Below, piece by piece: positions 9,318 to 18,173 of a DNA stretch of 64,000 bases. The stretch comes from Vreelandella piezotolerans (GTDB lineage: Bacteria; Pseudomonadota; Gammaproteobacteria; Pseudomonadales; Halomonadaceae): positions 1,178,001 to 1,242,000 of the forward strand of contig NZ_CP048602.1 of the NCBI RefSeq assembly GCF_012427705.1, read 5' to 3'. The position numbers and the translations under genes are program-made. The notes beneath the pieces are model-generated. The model made no database searches, was not told the origin of the DNA, and saw only the letters and a program-made list of their open reading frames with translations. Within the stretch, counting starts at the first letter, position 1; the number at the start of each line of letters is the position of its first letter.

Positions 9318-9392
9318 GCGGGAATAGCTCAGTGGTAGAGCATCGCCTTGCCAAGGCGAGGGTCGAGAGTTCGAATCTCTTTTCCCGCTCCA
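9318..9392 (+). tRNA. tRNA-Gly(GCC), copy 2
   Basis: Identical to Gly copy 1 as far as I can see, with encoded CCA. Confidence 0.97.
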
Positions 9393-9396
9393 GCAC

Positions 9397-9472
9397 GTCC
9401 CATTCGTCTAGTGGTCTAGGACACCGCCCTTTCACGGCGGGAACAGGGGTTCGAACCCCCTATGGGACGCCA
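9397..9472 (+). tRNA. tRNA-Glu(TTC), copy 3
   Basis: Identical to Glu copy 1. It starts only 4 nt after the preceding tRNA-Gly, so the array is processed from one precursor. Confidence 0.97.
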
Positions 9473-9504
9473 CTCACTCTAAAGCATCGTTGCATGTTTG
9501 CGTT

Positions 9505-9579
9505 GCGGGAATAGCTCAGTGGTAGAGCATCGCCTTGCCAAGGCGAGGGTCGAGAGTTCGAATCTCTTTTCCCGCTCCA
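9505..9579 (+). tRNA. tRNA-Gly(GCC), copy 3
   Basis: Identical to the other two Gly copies. It is the last member of the array. Immediately downstream is a T-rich run (cccttttttta near 9611) but no convincing stem. Confidence 0.97.
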
Positions 9580-9738
9580 TGCAAACCCCTTCTTGTTTCG
9601 TTACATACTCCCTTTTTTTAATCCCCTTTCGAAAAATGTTGCTACCGCCTCGTTGCGGCGCTTTCGTGTGCGCGTGTGTTGCGTTGACCGATACGTAGGG
9701 TGGGCGTGCCCAGGCGCAGGGCCTGGGCAGTGGGTGGG

Positions 9739-11370
9739 TCAATCCACTAGGGTGAAGTGGCCGACGACGCTATTGAGCGACTGGGAGCGCTGCTTCAAGT
9801 CGTGAGCAGACAGAGCAGTTTGCTGAACCATGGCGGCGTTGTCCTGGGTGGCTTGATCGAGCTGAGCAATGGCGACGTTGATCTGCTCGATGCCGCGCGT
9901 CTGTTCATGGGTCGCGGTAGTGATGTCGGTAAACAGCTCGTTGACGCGCTGGATGCGCTGATCGATCTCCTGCATGCGCTGTTTGGCGGCATCCACTAAG
10001 TTGGCGCCGTTGCTGACCTGGGCGTTGGAGGTATTGATCAAGCCTTTGATCTCATGCGCCGCGTTGGCCGAGCGGTTGGCTAGCTGGCGAACTTCACCAG
10101 CCACTACTGCGAACCCCCGGCCATGCTCACCCGCGCGGGCGGCCTCGACCGAAGCGTTGAGCGCCAAAATATTGGTCTGGAAAGCAATGCTGTCGATCAG
10201 CGTGACGATCTCGGTGATTTTATCCGCTTCGGCTGTTATCTCCTTCATGGACGCCACTGTATCACCGATGGCTTTCTGGCCCGCCTGAGACGTTTCATTC
10301 GCACTGTTGACCAGTGCTTTCGCCTGCTCGACGCTGTCAGCGGTTTGGCGAACCGTGGCGGTCACTTCTTCCATGCTGGAGGACGTCTGTTGAAGCGCGG
10401 CGGCCTGCTGCTCGGTGCGCGATGAAAGCTCTTGATTGCCTGCGGCGATATCGCCTGCGTTATGGTCTACGGACGTGCTGGTGGCATGAATCTCCTGCAT
10501 GGCATCGTGTAGTTTGTCGCGCATCTGACAAATGTCATGCAGCAGGCTGCTCGTGTCGTTGGGATGAAGCGCCACAGGGGCCGTCAAATCGCCTTGCGCG
10601 ATGCGTGATACCACGCCTGCGGCATAGCGCGGTTCCCCGCCTAGTCGGCGTAGAATGAGAGAGATCATGCCCCAAAAGGCCAGCGTGACCAGCGCGCCTG
10701 CCACGATGCCTACCAAGATGCTTTTGACGAGCTGGCGCATGATGGTACTACTGACGTCACCGACGAACACGCCGCTAGCCACGTAGACATCCCACGGCGT
10801 AAAGGCGGCTGAGTAAGCGCGCACTTTGGGCTTGGCGTCGCCCCCACGAGCAAAGTTGGAGAAGTACTCGGTAAAGCCACTGCCGGCTTGCTGCGTATTA
10901 TCCAGAATGGTTTGGAAGATCAGCGTCCCCTCGGGGTCTTTGACTTGCGAAATGTCCTCTCCTACGTCACGGCTTGGGTGAGCAAGCATGCGCAGGCTGC
11001 CGTTGAACGCGAACAGGTAGTTGTCCTCTTCGCCGAAGCGCACGTCGCGTAGGGTGTTGAAGGCTTGTCGCTGCGCTTCTGGCATGGAGAGCTGGCCCTG
11101 TTCGGCAAGCTGATGGTAATGCTCCAGCGTAGACACGGCGATATCCACGGCGGTGACCATGCGCTGTTCGCGCTCGGCATACAGCAACGCGCGGCTTTGC
11201 CAAGCGTTGATCGTGATCATCATCGCCAGAATCAACCAAAGAACAACGACGCCCAGCCATCGTTGGCGGCGCAGCGGCAGTGTGGATAGCTTTTTTTGTG
11301 TGGAGGCAGACGACTCTGATGGCGAGAGATGGGTATTAGCGCCGGAGGGCGAGGTAATGGCGGTGCTCAT
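9739..11370 (-). CDS. Methyl-accepting chemotaxis protein with periplasmic single Cache domain
   Basis: 543 residues. TM1 is near residues 37-57. The periplasmic region (about 60-210) contains the sCache-type stretch [15 protein letters not shown] with a following [18 protein letters not shown]2 is near 215-240 and is followed by a HAMP linker. The cytoplasmic signalling domain contains the highly conserved hairpin tip [19 protein letters not shown]. Cache sensors of this type usually bind small organic ligands such as carboxylates, but the ligand cannot be deduced. There is no C-terminal pentapeptide for CheR/CheB tethering. It is monocistronic and not near other che genes. Confidence 0.93.
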   Translation of the reverse strand: MSTAITSPSGANTHLSPSESSASTQKKLSTLPLRRQRWLGVVVLWLILAMMITINAWQSRALLYAEREQRMVTAVDIAVSTLEHYHQLAEQGQLSMPEAQRQAFNTLRDVRFGEEDNYLFAFNGSLRMLAHPSRDVGEDISQVKDPEGTLIFQTILDNTQQAGSGFTEYFSNFARGGDAKPKVRAYSAAFTPWDVYVASGVFVGDVSSTIMRQLVKSILVGIVAGALVTLAFWGMISLILRRLGGEPRYAAGVVSRIAQGDLTAPVALHPNDTSSLLHDICQMRDKLHDAMQEIHATSTSVDHNAGDIAAGNQELSSRTEQQAAALQQTSSSMEEVTATVRQTADSVEQAKALVNSANETSQAGQKAIGDTVASMKEITAEADKITEIVTLIDSIAFQTNILALNASVEAARAGEHGRGFAVVAGEVRQLANRSANAAHEIKGLINTSNAQVSNGANLVDAAKQRMQEIDQRIQRVNELFTDITTATHEQTRGIEQINVAIAQLDQATQDNAAMVQQTALSAHDLKQRSQSLNSVVGHFTLVD

Positions 11371-11643
11371 TATCGATAGGCTCTCTTGTATGATCAGTAT
11401 GTTCCCTTGAGGTGCTGCTGCCTAGCTAGGCAGGCACTGGCCTAATACTAAAGTATTAACTTGAGCGCTGCCGCAGTAATCGAGTGGCAAAGTGTCACTT
11501 AATGTAGTGCTTAATAGAGGGCAACCAGCAGCATGGAAAAGGCTTTGACGCGCTTTATGCTGCTAACTTGAAAAAATATACGCGTGCCCCGATATCTTAC
11601 TCTTATCGCTTTATGCTTCCCCACTTGCTGACAGGACATGTTC

Positions 11644-12606
11644 ATGGCCGAACCGGCATTGTCGATCCGTGGCCTTACCAAAGCGTATGGCAACGGCTTT
11701 CAAGCGTTAAAAGGTATCGATCTAGACGTCCAGCAGGGCGATTTTTTTGCGCTGTTGGGCCCCAACGGCGCAGGAAAGTCCACCACCCTAGGCGTCGTGT
11801 GTTCGCTGGTGCAGAAAACGGCGGGCAAGGTGTCGATTTTTGGGATCGACATCGATAAGGACTTCGCCAAGGCGAAGTATCAGCTCGGCGTGGTGCCTCA
11901 AGAGTTCAACTTCAACCAGTTCGAGAAGGTGCTGGATATCGTGCTGGCTCAGGCAGGCTATTACGGTATGAAGCGCAGCGAAGCGCTGCCCCGCGCCAAG
12001 CAGCTCTTGACCGATCTAGGGCTGTGGGAAAAACGCAACGGTAGCGCGCGGATGCTCTCGGGGGGCATGAAGCGCCGCCTAATGATTGCCCGCGCGTTGA
12101 TGCATCGTCCCAAACTGCTGATTCTCGACGAGCCCACGGCGGGCGTCGATATCGAACTCCGCCGCAGCATGTGGGAGTACATGCGCCGCATCAACCGCGA
12201 TGAGGGCACGACGATCATCCTGACGACGCACTATCTCGAAGAGGCCGAGAGCCTGTGTCGCAATATCGCCATCATCAACCACGGTGAGATCGTACGGAAT
12301 ACCAGCGTGCGCGAGCTGTTGGCGGAGCTGGACACCGAGACTTTTCTCTTGGACCTGGCCGAACCGTTGACACGCGTGCCTGCCATCGAAGGATTCGAGC
12401 TACAGCAGATCGAGCCGTCCCAGTTGGCGCTGGTCATTCACCGTGGCCAGCAGCTGAACGATGTGTTCAGTGCGCTGAGTGCGCAGGGGATTCAGGTGGT
12501 CTCCATGCGTAACCGTGCCAACCGCCTAGAGGAGATGTTCGTTTCCATGGTAGAGAGCAGCCAGCAGGCCATTGATCAGCGTGAGCAACAGGAGGCCAGC
12601 GCATGA
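11644..12606 (+). CDS. yadG: ABC exporter ATP-binding protein, YadG type
   Basis: 320 residues. Walker A is GPNGAGKST near residue 40, the signature is LSGGMKRR near residue 140, Walker B is LLILDEPTAGVD and the H-loop is TTHYLEEAE. The C-terminal ~90 residues match the regulatory tail of the YadG-type ABC-2 subfamily (ending in NRLEEMFVSMV). Two in-frame ATG codons lie at 11638 and 11644. The second has the better distance to the AGGA box. It overlaps the permease gene by 4 nt (ATGA), showing translational coupling. The transported substrate is unknown. Confidence 0.9.
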   Translation: MAEPALSIRGLTKAYGNGFQALKGIDLDVQQGDFFALLGPNGAGKSTTLGVVCSLVQKTAGKVSIFGIDIDKDFAKAKYQLGVVPQEFNFNQFEKVLDIVLAQAGYYGMKRSEALPRAKQLLTDLGLWEKRNGSARMLSGGMKRRLMIARALMHRPKLLILDEPTAGVDIELRRSMWEYMRRINRDEGTTIILTTHYLEEAESLCRNIAIINHGEIVRNTSVRELLAELDTETFLLDLAEPLTRVPAIEGFELQQIEPSQLALVIHRGQQLNDVFSALSAQGIQVVSMRNRANRLEEMFVSMVESSQQAIDQREQQEASA

Positions 12607-13376
12607 ATATCATGCAAACTCTGGTGGCCCTTTGGACGTTGGTGCTCAAAGAGATCAAGCGTTTTACCCGTATCTGGCCGCAAACCCTGCTGCCGCCGTC
12701 GATTACCATGGCCATGTATTTCATCATTTTTGGTAACCTGATCGGGTCGCGCATTGGTGATATGGACGGCTTCAGCTATATGGACTTCATTGTGCCAGGA
12801 CTGATCATGATGTCGGTGATCACCAACAGTTACTCCAACGTGGCGTCCAGCTTCTTCTCCAACAAGTTTCAACGCTCCATCGAAGAGATGATGGTGTCAC
12901 CCATGCCCAACGGCGTGATTCTCTCCGGGTTCATACTCGGCGGCATGGCGCGGGGGTTGGGCGTGGGGTTGATCGTTACTCTGGTATCGCTGTTCTTCAC
13001 CCGTTTGACGGTCGAACATCCGTTATTGACGATACTGGTCGTGGTGCTGACCTCGGCGCTGTTCTCCATTGGCGGATTTATCAACGCGCTGCTGGCGAAT
13101 AAATTCGACGATATCTCTATCGTGCCGACGTTCATTCTGACCCCATTGACCTATTTGGGTGGCGTGTTCTACTCGATTTCGATGCTGCCGGATTTCTGGC
13201 AGGGCGTATCGATGCTCAACCCGATCTTGTATATGGTGAACGTCTTTCGCTACGGCTTTTTGGGCGTTTCCGATATTCCGGTAGGCTGGGCACTGGCCGC
13301 TATTTTTGCCTTTATCATCGTGCTATTCATGGTCGCGCTGACCATGCTAGAGCGCGGCAAAGGCATTCGCAGCTAA
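12603..13376 (+). CDS. yadH: ABC-2 type permease, YadH type
   Basis: 257 residues with six hydrophobic segments. It contains the ABC-2 family region (SMLPDFWQGVSMLNPILYMVN) before the last membrane span. It is the partner of the preceding ATPase, sharing the ATGA overlap, and together they form a half-size exporter dimer in the inner membrane. Confidence 0.9.
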   Translation: MNIMQTLVALWTLVLKEIKRFTRIWPQTLLPPSITMAMYFIIFGNLIGSRIGDMDGFSYMDFIVPGLIMMSVITNSYSNVASSFFSNKFQRSIEEMMVSPMPNGVILSGFILGGMARGLGVGLIVTLVSLFFTRLTVEHPLLTILVVVLTSALFSIGGFINALLANKFDDISIVPTFILTPLTYLGGVFYSISMLPDFWQGVSMLNPILYMVNVFRYGFLGVSDIPVGWALAAIFAFIIVLFMVALTMLERGKGIRS

Positions 13377-13438
13377 TGGGTGGTAACGGCCGCCCACCGA
13401 CATGCCTTCATTGACATCGCACGACTGAGAGAGTGTCC

Positions 13439-14272
13439 ATGGCACATCGCCCCGATACCTTAGAACACGCGCCCTTGGGGCGCGACTCCACTTACCCGGA
13501 GCAGTACGACGCGGGGCTTCTATACCCCATTCCTCGCGCAGCCAACCGTGCGCCGCTGGGCATCGACGAGCGTACGCTGCCGTTCGTCGGTGAAGACGAG
13601 TGGCATGCTTTCGAGGTCTCTTGGCTCAACGCGCGCGGTAAACCCATCGTCGCGGTGGCGCGTTTTCGCTTACCCGCCAGCTCGCCGCATCTCATCGAGT
13701 CCAAATCTTGGAAGCTCTATCTCAACAGTCTCAACCAAACGCGCTTTGCTAGCCAGACCGAGGTAGAGGAGACGTTGGTACACGACCTGAGCCGCGCTGC
13801 CGGTGCCAGCGTTAGCGTCGAGCTGTTGGGCGTTGATGATAGTGAGCTGGCGCCCAAGCGACTGCCGGGTGAGTGCCTGGACGACCTGGATATCGAGGTG
13901 AGCGATTACACCCCGAGTGCCATGCACCTTGCTATCAGTGATGAGATCGTCGAGGAGACGCTGCATTCGCATCTGCTAAAATCCAATTGCCCGGTGACCG
14001 GTCAGCCGGATTGGGGAAGCGTCTTGATTCGCTATAAAGGTCCCAAACTCGACCGAGAAGGGCTACTGCGCTACCTGATTGGCTACCGGCAGCACCAGGA
14101 TTTTCACGAGCACTGTGTCGAGCATATCTTCACTGATTTAATGCAGCAGGCGAAGCCGGAAGAGTTGCTGGTGTTGGCGCGCTACGTGCGACGCGGCGGC
14201 TTGGACATCAGTCCGTGGCGTGCCACACCGGGCCTTGCCCCTCCCAGCCCTCTGCGCTTGGCGCGCCAGTAA
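13439..14272 (+). CDS. queF: NADPH-dependent 7-cyano-7-deazaguanine reductase (long QueF)
   Basis: 277 residues, the long two-domain (bimodular) QueF found in Gammaproteobacteria. It reduces preQ0 to preQ1 in queuosine biosynthesis. The catalytic cysteine is in SNCPVTGQPDWG near residue 187, and the N-terminal half carries the NADPH-side motif SKSWKLYLNS (usually ESKSFKLYLNS). The QueF consensus acid/His site FHEHCVEHIF is near residue 225. I use the ATG at 13439. A GTG two codons upstream is also possible. Confidence 0.94.
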   Translation: MAHRPDTLEHAPLGRDSTYPEQYDAGLLYPIPRAANRAPLGIDERTLPFVGEDEWHAFEVSWLNARGKPIVAVARFRLPASSPHLIESKSWKLYLNSLNQTRFASQTEVEETLVHDLSRAAGASVSVELLGVDDSELAPKRLPGECLDDLDIEVSDYTPSAMHLAISDEIVEETLHSHLLKSNCPVTGQPDWGSVLIRYKGPKLDREGLLRYLIGYRQHQDFHEHCVEHIFTDLMQQAKPEELLVLARYVRRGGLDISPWRATPGLAPPSPLRLARQ

Positions 14273-14299
14273 CGCTCACCTCAATGGATAGGAGTTTCC

Positions 14300-14860
14300 A
14301 TGGACGCACTCACGCTGCTTCACGAACGTAGTTCCATGGGCAAGCTCGCCGAGCCTGCCCCTAACGCCGATCAGCTCAGCGCCATTTATCAGGCGGCCCT
14401 GCGTGCCCCTGACCACAAAGAACTGCGCCCGTGGCGCTTCATCGAGTTTACTGGCGAAGGCCGGGAGCGCCTAGGCGAGCTGTTTGCCGAAGCGGAGTTT
14501 CAGGAAGACCCCAGCGTCAGCGATGATACGCTCGATGCCGCGCGTAAAAAGCCGTTACGCGCGCCGATGATCATTGCCGTGATTGCCAAGGTCACTCCGG
14601 ATATTCCCAAAGTACCCAAAATGGAGCAGGTGATCTCTGCTGGCTGTGCGGCTCACGGCATTCTGCTGGCCGCCCACGCGTTGGGCCTGGGAGCCATGTG
14701 GCGCAGCGGTAAGTACGCTTTTGATCCGGTGGTGCGTAAAGGTCTTGGTCTCGATGAGGAGGACGAGGTCGTGGCGTTCATCTACCTCGGCAGCCTGGGC
14801 GGACGTCACAAACCCGTGCCAAAGCACGACGCGGCAAGTTTCGTCGAGCACTGGCGCTAA
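14300..14860 (+). CDS. ydjA: NAD(P)H nitroreductase, YdjA type
   Basis: 186 residues of the small FMN-dependent nitroreductase family. N-terminal RSSMGKLAEPAP takes the place of the FMN-phosphate RRS motif, followed by ALRAPDHKELRPWRFI. The C-terminal half has GIAAHALGLGAMW-like and FIYLGSLGG motifs. It is close in length and motifs to E. coli YdjA (183 residues). It has a GGAG box before the ATG and lies 27 nt behind queF, possibly co-transcribed. Confidence 0.85.
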   Translation: MDALTLLHERSSMGKLAEPAPNADQLSAIYQAALRAPDHKELRPWRFIEFTGEGRERLGELFAEAEFQEDPSVSDDTLDAARKKPLRAPMIIAVIAKVTPDIPKVPKMEQVISAGCAAHGILLAAHALGLGAMWRSGKYAFDPVVRKGLGLDEEDEVVAFIYLGSLGGRHKPVPKHDAASFVEHWR

Positions 14861-14891
14861 TGCACGCCGCCTAGCGATGAAGGAGAGCAAC

Positions 14892-15398
14892 ATGCGCCAT
14901 ACGCGTCAGCCGGGTATGCCATACCCTCGTTTGCCGTTACCAGACGGGGAGGAGGATCTGCGGGCTTTTCAACGTTGGCTAGAAGCCGCCATCCCTATGG
15001 TAGAGGCGCTGGGTATTACCCATATGAGTCAAGCCAATGGCGCGCTCACGTGGCAACTGGCGCTTACGCCTAATCTCAATGACAAAGGCACTGGCTTCGG
15101 CGGAGCACTGACCGCGCAAACCACGCTGCAAGGCTGGTGTTGGGTCACTCTGTGGCTTCGTCAGCAGGGCAGAGCGCAAGACGTGGTGGTCGCCGAGGCC
15201 GACCAACGGTTTCTTGCTCCGGTCACAAGGGACTATCGCCTCATCTGCACGCCCAGCCATCCGGAGGGCCCTGTCCAGCTTGCCGACAAACTCAACGAGC
15301 GAGGCAAAGGCAGTATCGAATTGACCCATCAGCTCTACTGCGGTGATGCACTCTGTTTAGAAGCCCACGGACGCTACGCCGTGCTGCCCAATGCCTAA
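14892..15398 (+). CDS. YiiD-like thioesterase (hot-dog fold)
   Basis: 168 residues. The region LTPNLNDKGTGFGGALTAQTTLQGW is the hallmark of the C-terminal putative thioesterase domain of E. coli YiiD. Here it occurs without the N-terminal acetyltransferase domain. The start is set by AAGGAGAGCAAC directly before the ATG. Substrate unknown. It follows the nitroreductase in the same direction. Confidence 0.8.
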   Translation: MRHTRQPGMPYPRLPLPDGEEDLRAFQRWLEAAIPMVEALGITHMSQANGALTWQLALTPNLNDKGTGFGGALTAQTTLQGWCWVTLWLRQQGRAQDVVVAEADQRFLAPVTRDYRLICTPSHPEGPVQLADKLNERGKGSIELTHQLYCGDALCLEAHGRYAVLPNA

Positions 15399-15410
15399 TC
15401 AGGAAAAGGC

Positions 15411-15439
15411 TTGCTATTTCACGGCTTAGGCCATAGAAT
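15411..15439 (+). promoter_or_regulatory. Sigma-70 promoter of tRNA-Ser
   Basis: TTGCTA at 15411-15416, a 17-nt spacer and TAGAAT at 15434-15439, with the same acgcgcc discriminator as the Glu/Gly array promoter. It lies 50 nt before the tRNA gene. Confidence 0.7.
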
Positions 15440-15489
15440 ACGCGCCGTTCTGTTGAGAAAGGCAGCGCCCGACGGCAGAGCAACAATGT

Positions 15490-15577
15490 GGAGAGGTGTC
15501 CGAGTGGTCGAAGGAGCACGCCTGGAAAGTGTGTAAGTCGAAAGGCTTCGAGGGTTCGAATCCCTCCCTCTCCGCCA
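15490..15577 (+). tRNA. tRNA-Ser(GGA)
   Basis: 88 nt including CCA. The acceptor ggagagg pairs with cctctcc, there is a long variable arm (gtgtaagtcgaaaggcttcg) as in class II tRNAs, and the anticodon in cctggaaag is GGA. Its 3' end is the integration site of the adjacent genomic island and is intact on this side. Confidence 0.97.
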
Positions 15578-15578
15578 C
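15564..15578 (+). repeat. attL core of the genomic island
   Basis: ctccctctccgccac covers the last bases of the tRNA-Ser gene and recurs exactly at 47020-47034. The next ten bases also match with only two mismatches (ending aatataga in both). The direct repeat at a tRNA 3' end with an integrase at the other end is the standard signature of site-specific integration. Confidence 0.9.
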
Positions 15579-15590
15579 CGAATATAGATA

Positions 15591-15619
15591 AGCCGCTGAT
15601 TTCAGCGGCTTTTTCTTTT
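15591..15619 (+). terminator. Terminator at the left island edge, serving tRNA-Ser
   Basis: agccgctga / tcagcggct with a 2-nt loop followed by ttttcttttt. It lies inside the island, 13 nt after the attL core, and ends tRNA-Ser transcription in place of the chromosomal terminator now displaced to 47044-47075. Confidence 0.85.
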
Positions 15620-15633
15620 TCAGGCTATCTCCA

Positions 15634-15653
15634 GTCCCCCACTCAGTCCCCCA
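15634..15653. repeat. Paired integrase arm-type repeats near attL
   Basis: gtccccca at 15634-15641 and 15646-15653, 12 bp apart from start to start. An inverted tgggggac follows at 15667-15674. The same octamer pair with the same 12-bp spacing occurs at 46891-46910 near attR, so these are probable arm-binding sites of the integrase or its AlpA-type excisionase. Confidence 0.6.
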
Positions 15654-15944
15654 GTCGTTTTTGTAATGGGGGACCGTGTCATTCAGCCCCCTTGAGCCAT
15701 CCTTCGCCTTCTGTGGCAGCGGTCCGGGGTCAGATGCCAGCCTTTCGCTCGGCAACGTCATTGGTGCCCTGTCACTCCTCGGCTGTAGCCGACCCTTGGC
15801 CCAGAGATCAATTACGTCTTCTATGGCCCTTCAGTGCCTGGATAGCAGCACGCATGCAGGGCATAGGACTAGATCGAGGTCATCAAGGGTGAGACTGCGG
15901 ACCGTGACTTGGAGCACTCCTCCCGGGAGGTCCGCTCAATATTC
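15654..15944. other. Left edge of the island without a gene
   Basis: About 290 nt in which I see only the third, inverted tgggggac octamer and the palindrome ctcctcccgggaggtcc near 15918. ORFs that cross it run through the tRNA and are not credible. Confidence 0.5.
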
Positions 15945-16838
15945 TCAAACATGACTGTCATATTCTTTGTCGATTAGCCACTCGAGTGTCTTGTTTATAT
16001 TTTGCCCGCGCTGCTTGGCTAGCCAATTAAGTCTCTGCTTGGAATCTTCGTTGATGAATGTATTTAAAGGTTTTTTACCTTTTAGTTTCTCGCGATATTT
16101 TTTCTGATCACATGCCTTCTTCATGTTCATCAGGAAAATTCTTTTTGTATCCCTATGGACACCAGCTAAGTCCATGGAGGCAACGGCTGAAAGGTATTTC
16201 TCTTTATTGTTTGTCGGGCTGAAAATGGACATGCTGGCACCATGTTTTTGCAAGTACTCCCACGCCCAGGCGCACTGTAACTCATTTGAAGGATCGATAA
16301 ATTTCAACGGATGCGGGCTATCCAAAACCGACATCCATGTTGCTTTCATCTTCTCAATATCCTGCTTCTTTTCTTCTAAATTTACTGATCTGGTATCGAA
16401 AAAATAAACTATCGAATTAAATCGTTCCCTTGTGTTGGTAGGAAATGTTTTCAAGCTATTTTGAAACTCAGTCGTAGGAGGATAAGACATACTTCCGTCA
16501 TTGTTGAAAACTGGACTGCTTAGATGACTTGTCATCAGCCATCCCCAAGCCCAGCAACATACACGCTCATCAATCTTTATCCATTCGAAGTGCTCGTCTG
16601 GTAGCAGGCTTAAGTTTCGTTGAGAGTTAAGCCAATTGATTTGTTCAGATCTATCGCTGCCTGTATATCTGGATAGATAGCTTAATACTTCCTGCATGCA
16701 CGCGCCGGGGGTTGAAGTGACGGCATTAAATATTTTGAAACTAGAGCTAAGCAGGTGCGCATAAAAAACAAAATCCCTTCCGGACATTCCTTTCAGGCCT
16801 TTAAATTCTTTATGCTTGGTTCCTATGAGAACAGCCAT
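15945..16838 (-). CDS. Hypothetical protein with C-terminal ribbon-helix-helix-like segment
   Basis: 297 residues from the ATG at 16838, chosen because AAGGAAG stands 8 nt upstream. A longer reading to 17021 has no ribosome site. I do not recognise the family. It is distinctly AT-rich compared with its neighbours, uses many Lys/Asn/Ser codons and contains a Trp- and Cys-rich patch (RVCCWAWGWLM) near residue 95. The last ~40 residues (FINEDSKQRLNWLAKQRGQNINKTLEWLI) look like a ribbon-helix-helix DNA-binding segment. It is the first gene inside attL and probably a recent acquisition. A regulatory or phage-derived role is only a guess. Confidence 0.65.
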   Translation of the reverse strand: MAVLIGTKHKEFKGLKGMSGRDFVFYAHLLSSSFKIFNAVTSTPGACMQEVLSYLSRYTGSDRSEQINWLNSQRNLSLLPDEHFEWIKIDERVCCWAWGWLMTSHLSSPVFNNDGSMSYPPTTEFQNSLKTFPTNTRERFNSIVYFFDTRSVNLEEKKQDIEKMKATWMSVLDSPHPLKFIDPSNELQCAWAWEYLQKHGASMSIFSPTNNKEKYLSAVASMDLAGVHRDTKRIFLMNMKKACDQKKYREKLKGKKPLNTFINEDSKQRLNWLAKQRGQNINKTLEWLIDKEYDSHV

Positions 16839-17334
16839 TATTTGCTTCCTTTCTAGTTTAACTAAATCTCGATATTTTTTGAGCAACAGCAGAACTACGT
16901 AGTATTTTTGTGTTTTTCTAGAAACAATTCTGTATGGATATCGATAGGATTTCAAGGTTTTTCTGTAAATTTTGCGAATTTTTATTATTACCAAAAAGCC
17001 TGCGATTCTTAATAAATACAATGGTTTACTGACTTTTTTTCGGCATGAATCGCAGATTCATCTTGATTTTCCTGCTGAATGCAAGGGGGGGGGCTGCGAG
17101 CCCCTGGTTTCTTCTATGGGTGAGCTGTGGGCGAACAGTGGTGTGGATGTTTAGTTTAGCCGGCGCAGCCTTGAATGACTCATTTTAAAGATTGGGGTTA
17201 TCAGCCATCCAGTCCGACTATATGGTTGAGACAGGATGGGATCCGCTTAATCCTGAGCCGCCCCGACGGGAGTGACTTTTAGTAATTTTTCACATGCATG
17301 GCCTATCTCATGGGATCAAATCGGAGACTTTCTC
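16839..17334. other. Low-GC intergenic region upstream of alpA
   Basis: About 500 nt, AT-rich in the left half and with a run of seven G near 17085. It must hold the promoter of the minus-strand hypothetical gene and that of alpA. I see no credible ORF and no clear operator. Confidence 0.4.
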
Positions 17335-17538
17335 ATGAGGCTCATCAAGCTTGCAAAGGTCATGGATAACACAGGGCTCTCACGTTCAACTATCTACAAG
17401 TACATTTCTGATGGTAGCTTTCCAAAGCCAGTTTCTCTGGGAGTTAGGAACGTTGCTTGGGTTGAAAGCGAAGTGGAAGACTGGATTCTTGAAAGAATAA
17501 GGGAGCGGGATGATGAAACTGCTTTAGTAGTACCCTGA
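17335..17538 (+). CDS. alpA: AlpA family transcriptional regulator / excisionase-like
   Basis: 67 residues, the normal AlpA size. The MerR-like winged helix-turn-helix is visible as TGLSRSTIYKYISDGSFPKPVSLG. Family members activate prophage or island excision genes, or act directly as recombination directionality factors with P4-type integrases. The start is set by CGGAGA 9 nt before the ATG. It sits near attL, at the opposite end of the island from the integrase. Confidence 0.88.
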   Translation: MRLIKLAKVMDNTGLSRSTIYKYISDGSFPKPVSLGVRNVAWVESEVEDWILERIRERDDETALVVP

Positions 17539-17613
17539 TGCTGAGGTTCGTATCTCCTGCGCATCAGTATAATGCGTGCCACTCTCTTGGAATAAAAAAA
17601 ATTCTGTCTCCCC

Positions 17614-17653
17614 ATAGGCTACTGTGACGCCCACCGGCGTCACAGTAGCCTAT
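17614..17653. terminator. Perfect 18-bp palindrome between alpA and radC
   Basis: Arms at 17614-17631 and 17636-17653 (ataggctactgtgacgcc and its exact complement) with a 4-nt loop. It lies between the convergent ends of alpA and radC. On the minus strand a T-rich run (aattttttta) follows some 12 nt later, so it can act as a terminator. Its perfect symmetry is stronger than termination needs. Confidence 0.75.
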
Positions 17654-17664
17654 ATGTCGCGAAG

Positions 17665-18162
17665 TTATAGGTATCCAAGGTCTGCAAATGAAGAGCAACC
17701 GTCGTTACCGACTACAATGTGGTCAATTACTCTCACCTCAATAAGTCTAAGAGCTTCTTGAAGTCGCTGAGTGATACGTCGATCAGAATCACTTGGTTTG
17801 GGATCGCCAGATGGATGGTTATGTACAAAAATCACAGCGGCGGCGTTGTTGGCCAAAGCCTGCTTGACCACCTCGCGTGGGTAGACGCTGGCCGAGTCGA
17901 TGGTGCCGCGGAACAGCTCCTCGAAGCTGATAACGCGGTGCTGGCTGTCGAGGAAGACGGCGCTGAACACCTCGTACTCGTAGTCCTGCAAAAGGATCTG
18001 TAGGTACTCGAACGCCAGCGCTGGCTGGGTGATCTTGCGCCCCTTGGCCAACCGTCGACGAGAAAAGGCCTTGGCGATGCTCAAGAGTTCCGCCTCTGTT
18101 ACCGGGGCGGTGATGCGATAGGTGCCGGCGGTCTCGCCGGCACTCAGCTTACGGTGATTCAT
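17665..18162 (-). CDS. radC: RadC family JAB-domain protein
   Basis: 165 residues. The JAMM/JAB metal site is visible as [14 protein letters not shown] near residue 118, with the family signature [10 protein letters not shown] near residue 72. Mobile-element RadC proteins are common in ICEs and genomic islands. Their activity is unsettled (putative metallo-hydrolase). The start at 18162 is supported by GAGGAGA 5 nt upstream; the reading frame open further upstream lacks a ribosome site and overlaps the YqaJ gene. Confidence 0.9.
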   Translation of the reverse strand: MNHRKLSAGETAGTYRITAPVTEAELLSIAKAFSRRRLAKGRKITQPALAFEYLQILLQDYEYEVFSAVFLDSQHRVISFEELFRGTIDSASVYPREVVKQALANNAAAVIFVHNHPSGDPKPSDSDRRITQRLQEALRLIEVRVIDHIVVGNDGCSSFADLGYL

Positions 18163-18173
18163 GGTGTCTCTCC

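Noticed and set aside
9153..9698. ORFs crossing the tRNA array
   Set aside because: They translate tRNA sequence repeatedly and have no coding support.
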